Source: Paenibacillus antibioticophila (GTDB taxonomy: Bacteria > Bacillota > Bacilli > Paenibacillales > Paenibacillaceae). Taken from it: a stretch of 64,000 nucleotides of DNA. Position numbers and translations under genes: made by a program. Positions 60,203 through 64,000 of the stretch are shown here, piece after piece. The first letter of the stretch is position 1; each line of letters opens with the position of its first letter. The DNA is taken from positions 1,764,185 through 1,828,184 of the forward strand of contig NZ_HG005139.1 of NCBI RefSeq assembly GCF_000455265.1, in the 5' to 3' direction. A model generated the notes under the pieces. That model made no database searches. It worked only from the letters and a program-made list of their open reading frames with translations, and was not told the origin of the DNA.

Positions 60203-61162
60203 ATGTTATCCAGAGAAGGACTAGAGAAAAATCAAATTCCTATATACATAATTGCAATTATCCTTGGCGGTATTGCTGGACTGATCCAACCTAAGGCAGG
60301 AAGGCTGTTGGAGCCTGTTGTCTCCGTTGCGATTGCAGTGCTTTTATTCAGCATGTTCTGCCAGATCCCGTTTCTCAAATTAAGAGAGGCACTCCACAAT
60401 GGCCGCTTTATAGGGGCGTTATTGCTTGTAAACTTTATCCTCATCCCTATACTAGTATTCCTGTTGATCAAAATATTCCCGCAGCCAGATCCCGTTCTGA
60501 TTGGGGTATGCCTGGTGCTTCTGACTCCGTGCATAGATTATGTCATTGTTTTTACACAGTTGGGAAAAGGAAATGAAAAGCTCATTCTTGCATCTACGCC
60601 GGTGCTGTTTGTTGTTCAAATGCTGCTGCTGCCCCTCTACCTATGGTTGTTCATTGGGACTGAAGCCTCCCAAATTGTTAGGATCGGCCCCTTCGTTGAG
60701 GCCTTTGTGTATATGATTCTCATTCCATTAGTGTTGGCTTTGGCTTTACAATTTTCGGCGAAGAAGAGCGAGCCTGGAAGCAAGGCATTAGATTTTACAG
60801 CTTGGCTGCCTGTTCCTTTTATGGCTCTGGTGCTCTTTTTGGTGATTGGGTCTCAGATTGACCGGGTAATTAACGACTTTGCTGTGATTATTTCCGTAAT
60901 ACCTGTTTATGTTCTGTTTCACTTTTTTGCGCCGCTGATTGCGCGTTTGGCCGCATCTGTCATTCAGATTGAACCATCGGATGGAAGAGCCTTGCTATTT
61001 AGTGCCGGGACGCGCAATTCATTAGTTGTGCTTCCGCTTGCTCTAACCTTGCCAGGCGAGATGGCAACCATAGCTGCCGCTGTTATTGTAACCCAGACGA
61101 TGATAGAGCTAATTGCAGAGCTCATCTATATCAAGGCTGTGCCTAAGCTTTTATACAAATAG
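60203..61162 (+). CDS. ACR3/bile-acid-symporter-like arsenic resistance permease
   Basis: A 319-residue membrane protein with ten helices. LVLLTPCIDYVIVFTQLGKGNEK in helix IV-V carries the conserved cysteine region of ACR3-like arsenite exporters, and SAGTRNSLVVLPLALTLPG is the second family hallmark. It is slightly shorter than classical ACR3 and belongs to the branch often labelled arsenic resistance protein in Bacillales; export of arsenite is thus likely but not certain. No arsR or arsC accompanies it. TAGGGAGTGAG precedes the ATG. Confidence 0.82.
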   Translation: MLSREGLEKNQIPIYIIAIILGGIAGLIQPKAGRLLEPVVSVAIAVLLFSMFCQIPFLKLREALHNGRFIGALLLVNFILIPILVFLLIKIFPQPDPVLIGVCLVLLTPCIDYVIVFTQLGKGNEKLILASTPVLFVVQMLLLPLYLWLFIGTEASQIVRIGPFVEAFVYMILIPLVLALALQFSAKKSEPGSKALDFTAWLPVPFMALVLFLVIGSQIDRVINDFAVIISVIPVYVLFHFFAPLIARLAASVIQIEPSDGRALLFSAGTRNSLVVLPLALTLPGEMATIAAAVIVTQTMIELIAELIYIKAVPKLLYK

Positions 61163-61331
61163 AGCGGGACAATTAAGAATTATTAAGATTAAATATGGCT
61201 CGTCTGCAAGCATCTATCACAAGTTCAAGCTCGGAATGCGCCATGAAAGAAGCACTCCCCCGTCTACGGTGTCTGGGAGAGTGCCTCCTTTGGGGGAGAA
61301 TAATGGACTGACTTTAAAGCAGATAGAAGGC

Positions 61332-61673
61332 TCAGGAGGGAAGGCGATCCTCTTCAGGAGACAATTGAATCCAACGGGTTGCCCAGTGCTGGATCTGATC
61401 TAGTATAGGGGCAAGCTCGGCTCCTTTGTCGGTGAGAGAATACTCGATCCGAACCGGCTTCTCGGGATAAACAGTACGTGTAACAATTCCTTCCTCTTCA
61501 AGCTCCTTCAGACGGTCCGAAAGGACTTTCCCGCTCAGGTTGCGCAGCGAGCCTTCAATGGCCGCAAAGCGCTGTGGTCCCGGGAGCAGTTGATGCAGGA
61601 TCAGGGTCGTCCAGCGCTTACTGAGGATATCTACAGCTCTTTCAAATCTTGGACAAACTTCAGGTACTTCCAT
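61332..61673 (-). CDS. HxlR-family transcriptional regulator
   Basis: A 113-residue winged-helix protein: CPRFERAVDILSKRWTTLIL (with the conserved N-terminal cysteine used for redox or electrophile sensing in the YodB group), recognition RFAAIEGSLRNLSGKVLSDRLKELEEEG and wing KPVRIEYSLTDKG. It diverges from the monooxygenase gene, which it most likely controls. The cysteine role is an inference from relatives. Confidence 0.9.
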   Translation of the reverse strand: MEVPEVCPRFERAVDILSKRWTTLILHQLLPGPQRFAAIEGSLRNLSGKVLSDRLKELEEEGIVTRTVYPEKPVRIEYSLTDKGAELAPILDQIQHWATRWIQLSPEEDRLPS

Positions 61674-61746
61674 TGAGTATCACCTCTATGGTCAGTATTA
61701 TACAGCAACTATCATAAAACAACAACCTTTACAAAGTATAATTAAT

Positions 61747-61765
61747 TACTTGACTAAACAAAGTA
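61747..61765. promoter_or_regulatory. HxlR-type operator candidate
   Basis: TACTT (61747-61751) and AAGTA (61761-61765) form a dyad with a 9-base spacer, like sites bound by YodB/HxlR-type proteins. Two further ACAAAGTA-like strings and a TTACATAAAGTAA palindrome (61782-61794) occur in the same AT-rich gap of 61674-61841. Confidence 0.4.
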
Positions 61766-61841
61766 TTGATTATAAACTAACTTACATAAAGTAACTTGTT
61801 TATTTTGGTTTTGATATGTGATCTGCCTAGGAGGAAGTCCT

Positions 61842-62939
61842 ATGAATTTAAAGACAGAAGTATGTATTGCGGGTGCCGGACCAGCGGGAACGCTGTTAGC
61901 CTGTCTGCTGCTTCGTCAAGGTATGCGGGTCACGCTTGTGGAGAAGCTGAATGAGCTTGGCCCCCGCTTTCGCGGAGAAATATTGAATGATGTCGGCGTA
62001 TCTGTATTGGAGCGCCATCATCTCTTGGAACGGATTGCTGAAGAGGCGGTATTGCCGCTGCAAAGGATAGAGTATTGGGAGCAGGGGATGTTGACCAGAG
62101 CATTGCTTCCTGAAGAGACAGACGGGAATGTCGGTGTTCATGTTCCGCAGAAGGATTTGCTCAAGCCAATGCTTGAAGAAGCATTGAGCCATGAGTCTTT
62201 TAGTTATCTGCCTGGACACACGGTCAAGGAGCTGGTGACAGACGAAAGTGGACGAACAATCGGAATTGTTGCTGCCTGCCAAAAGACAGGGCAAAGTAAA
62301 ACGATAATCAGTTCGCTTACCGTTGGGGCAGATGGAAGGTATTCTGCCGTACGCAAGCTTGCCGGTGTTGAGACGGTCACAACAGACCATGGATATGATC
62401 TGCTGTGGGCGCGAATCCCGGCGCCGCAGGGCTGGGAGTCAGTCATCCGTTCTTCCGTAGAAGAAGGACAGCAGTTGCATTTATTTACGCAAGCCAGAGG
62501 CTTCATCCAAATCGGATGGAATATTGCCAAGGGCAGCTATGCGAAGCTAAGGAAAGAAAGCTTTGAGCCTTTTATCGGACGCTTGATTGCAGCCTTTCCT
62601 GATTTGGAGAATCATGTTCGCGAGCATATTCAATCCTGGCATGATTTTGTTCTGCTGGACATTTTCAGCAGACAAAGTGAAACTTGGATAAAAGAGGGGT
62701 TAGTACTCATCGGAGACGCCGCTCATACGATGACACCAACAGGGGCCTTCGGGTTAAATGAAGCGCTGCGAGATGCGGAGCAGTTGGCTGAAGAACTAGG
62801 TTTCTCATTGATTAACGGAGATTTATCTCTTCGGCAACTGAATGAATTTGTACAGGAGCGGCGAGCGGTAGCTGAAGAGCTTCAGCGCCGTCAATTGGAA
62901 ATGGAAGCAGAGTATGCCTATCAATTTTCCGCAGTTTAA
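61842..62939 (+). CDS. FAD-dependent aromatic-ring-type monooxygenase
   Basis: A 365-residue flavoprotein hydroxylase of the PHBH fold. Seen: FAD-binding CIAGAGPAGTLLACLLLRQGMRV (GxGxxG), the DG motif TVGADGRYSAVRKLAG and the GD motif VLIGDAAHTMTPTGAFGLNEALRDAE. Such enzymes use NAD(P)H and oxygen to hydroxylate small aromatic or heterocyclic rings. AGGAGGAAG precedes ATG 61842. It is followed within 17 bases by a RibA-like gene, and an HxlR gene is divergent, so it may alter a pterin- or flavin-type compound made by its neighbours. Confidence 0.88.
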   Translation: MNLKTEVCIAGAGPAGTLLACLLLRQGMRVTLVEKLNELGPRFRGEILNDVGVSVLERHHLLERIAEEAVLPLQRIEYWEQGMLTRALLPEETDGNVGVHVPQKDLLKPMLEEALSHESFSYLPGHTVKELVTDESGRTIGIVAACQKTGQSKTIISSLTVGADGRYSAVRKLAGVETVTTDHGYDLLWARIPAPQGWESVIRSSVEEGQQLHLFTQARGFIQIGWNIAKGSYAKLRKESFEPFIGRLIAAFPDLENHVREHIQSWHDFVLLDIFSRQSETWIKEGLVLIGDAAHTMTPTGAFGLNEALRDAEQLAEELGFSLINGDLSLRQLNEFVQERRAVAEELQRRQLEMEAEYAYQFSAV

Positions 62940-62955
62940 AGAGAAGGGACAGTAT

Positions 62956-64000
<1,045 letters not shown>

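Noticed and set aside
61674..62955. FMN riboswitch ahead of the ribA-like gene
   Set aside because: No conserved RFN element pattern could be recognised before either the monooxygenase or the ribA-like gene.

Overview
The window looks like chromosome from a low-to-mid GC Firmicute of the Paenibacillaceae, probably Paenibacillus; the species cannot be named from this sequence. Reasons: strong AGGAGG-type ribosome binding sites, many GTG/TTG starts, Rho-independent terminators, BceRS-BceAB, HelD, CsaA and HxlR/MarR/TetR regulators of Firmicute type, a CadA/CadC pair, and a 168-bp inverted-repeat element that resembles one recalled from Paenibacillus genomes. No rRNA, tRNA, CRISPR array, complete insertion sequence or prophage was seen.

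Layout. 1-0.85 kb: tail of an AI-2E-type membrane protein, then an Arr rifamycin ADP-ribosyltransferase. 0.85-16.8 kb: a decayed, duplicated accessory region. A carbohydrate-type locus (MFS pump, second MFS transporter, DUF1349 protein) occurs twice, each copy having lost different parts; two almost identical 1.27-kb MFS blocks lie exactly 10,226 bp apart as direct repeats. Between them sits an AT-rich island coding for an HxlR regulator, a glutathione-type formaldehyde dehydrogenase, S-formylglutathione hydrolase and the glutathione synthase GshF, which together would make the cofactor and use it to detoxify formaldehyde. A third DUF1349 locus with an AraC regulator and a sugar acetyltransferase follows.

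17-29.2 kb: a lone tyrosine recombinase, a BceRS-BceAB antimicrobial-peptide module, two paralogous solute-binding lipoproteins inserted behind bceB, and a heterodimeric ABC exporter whose second subunit carries a frameshift near its end. 29.3-36.5 kb: a TetR regulator plus two-component system, divergent from a DrrAB-like drug exporter and a UvrA-like (DrrC-type) gene preceded by a highly structured leader with a seven-residue leader peptide. 36.7-43.6 kb: a stalk-domain secreted protein, then nosD-nosL-nosY-nosF, a TlpA-like thioredoxin and a NarL-type two-component system, with no nosZ in sight. 43.7-56.9 kb: FabF, an MmyB-like regulator, HelD, MarR/PaiA-type acetyltransferase, EcsC, a divergent Hfq, a small membrane ORF, CsaA, a TetR-controlled ABC exporter and a cation diffusion facilitator. 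57-64 kb: CadA/CadC, the short repeat element, an ACR3-like transporter, and an HxlR-flanked set of flavin monooxygenase, GTP cyclohydrolase II-like and RibD-like genes running off the end.

The main theme is chemical defence: rifamycins (Arr, HelD), peptide antibiotics (Bce), drugs (three ABC exporters, UvrA-like), metals and metalloids (CadA, CDF, ACR3-like) and formaldehyde. Best candidates for something new are the leader RNA of the UvrA-like gene, the self-contained glutathione/formaldehyde island on a duplication, the Bce module with insertion of two lipoproteins, and the monooxygenase-RibA-RibD set that may start a flavin- or azapteridine-type pathway.
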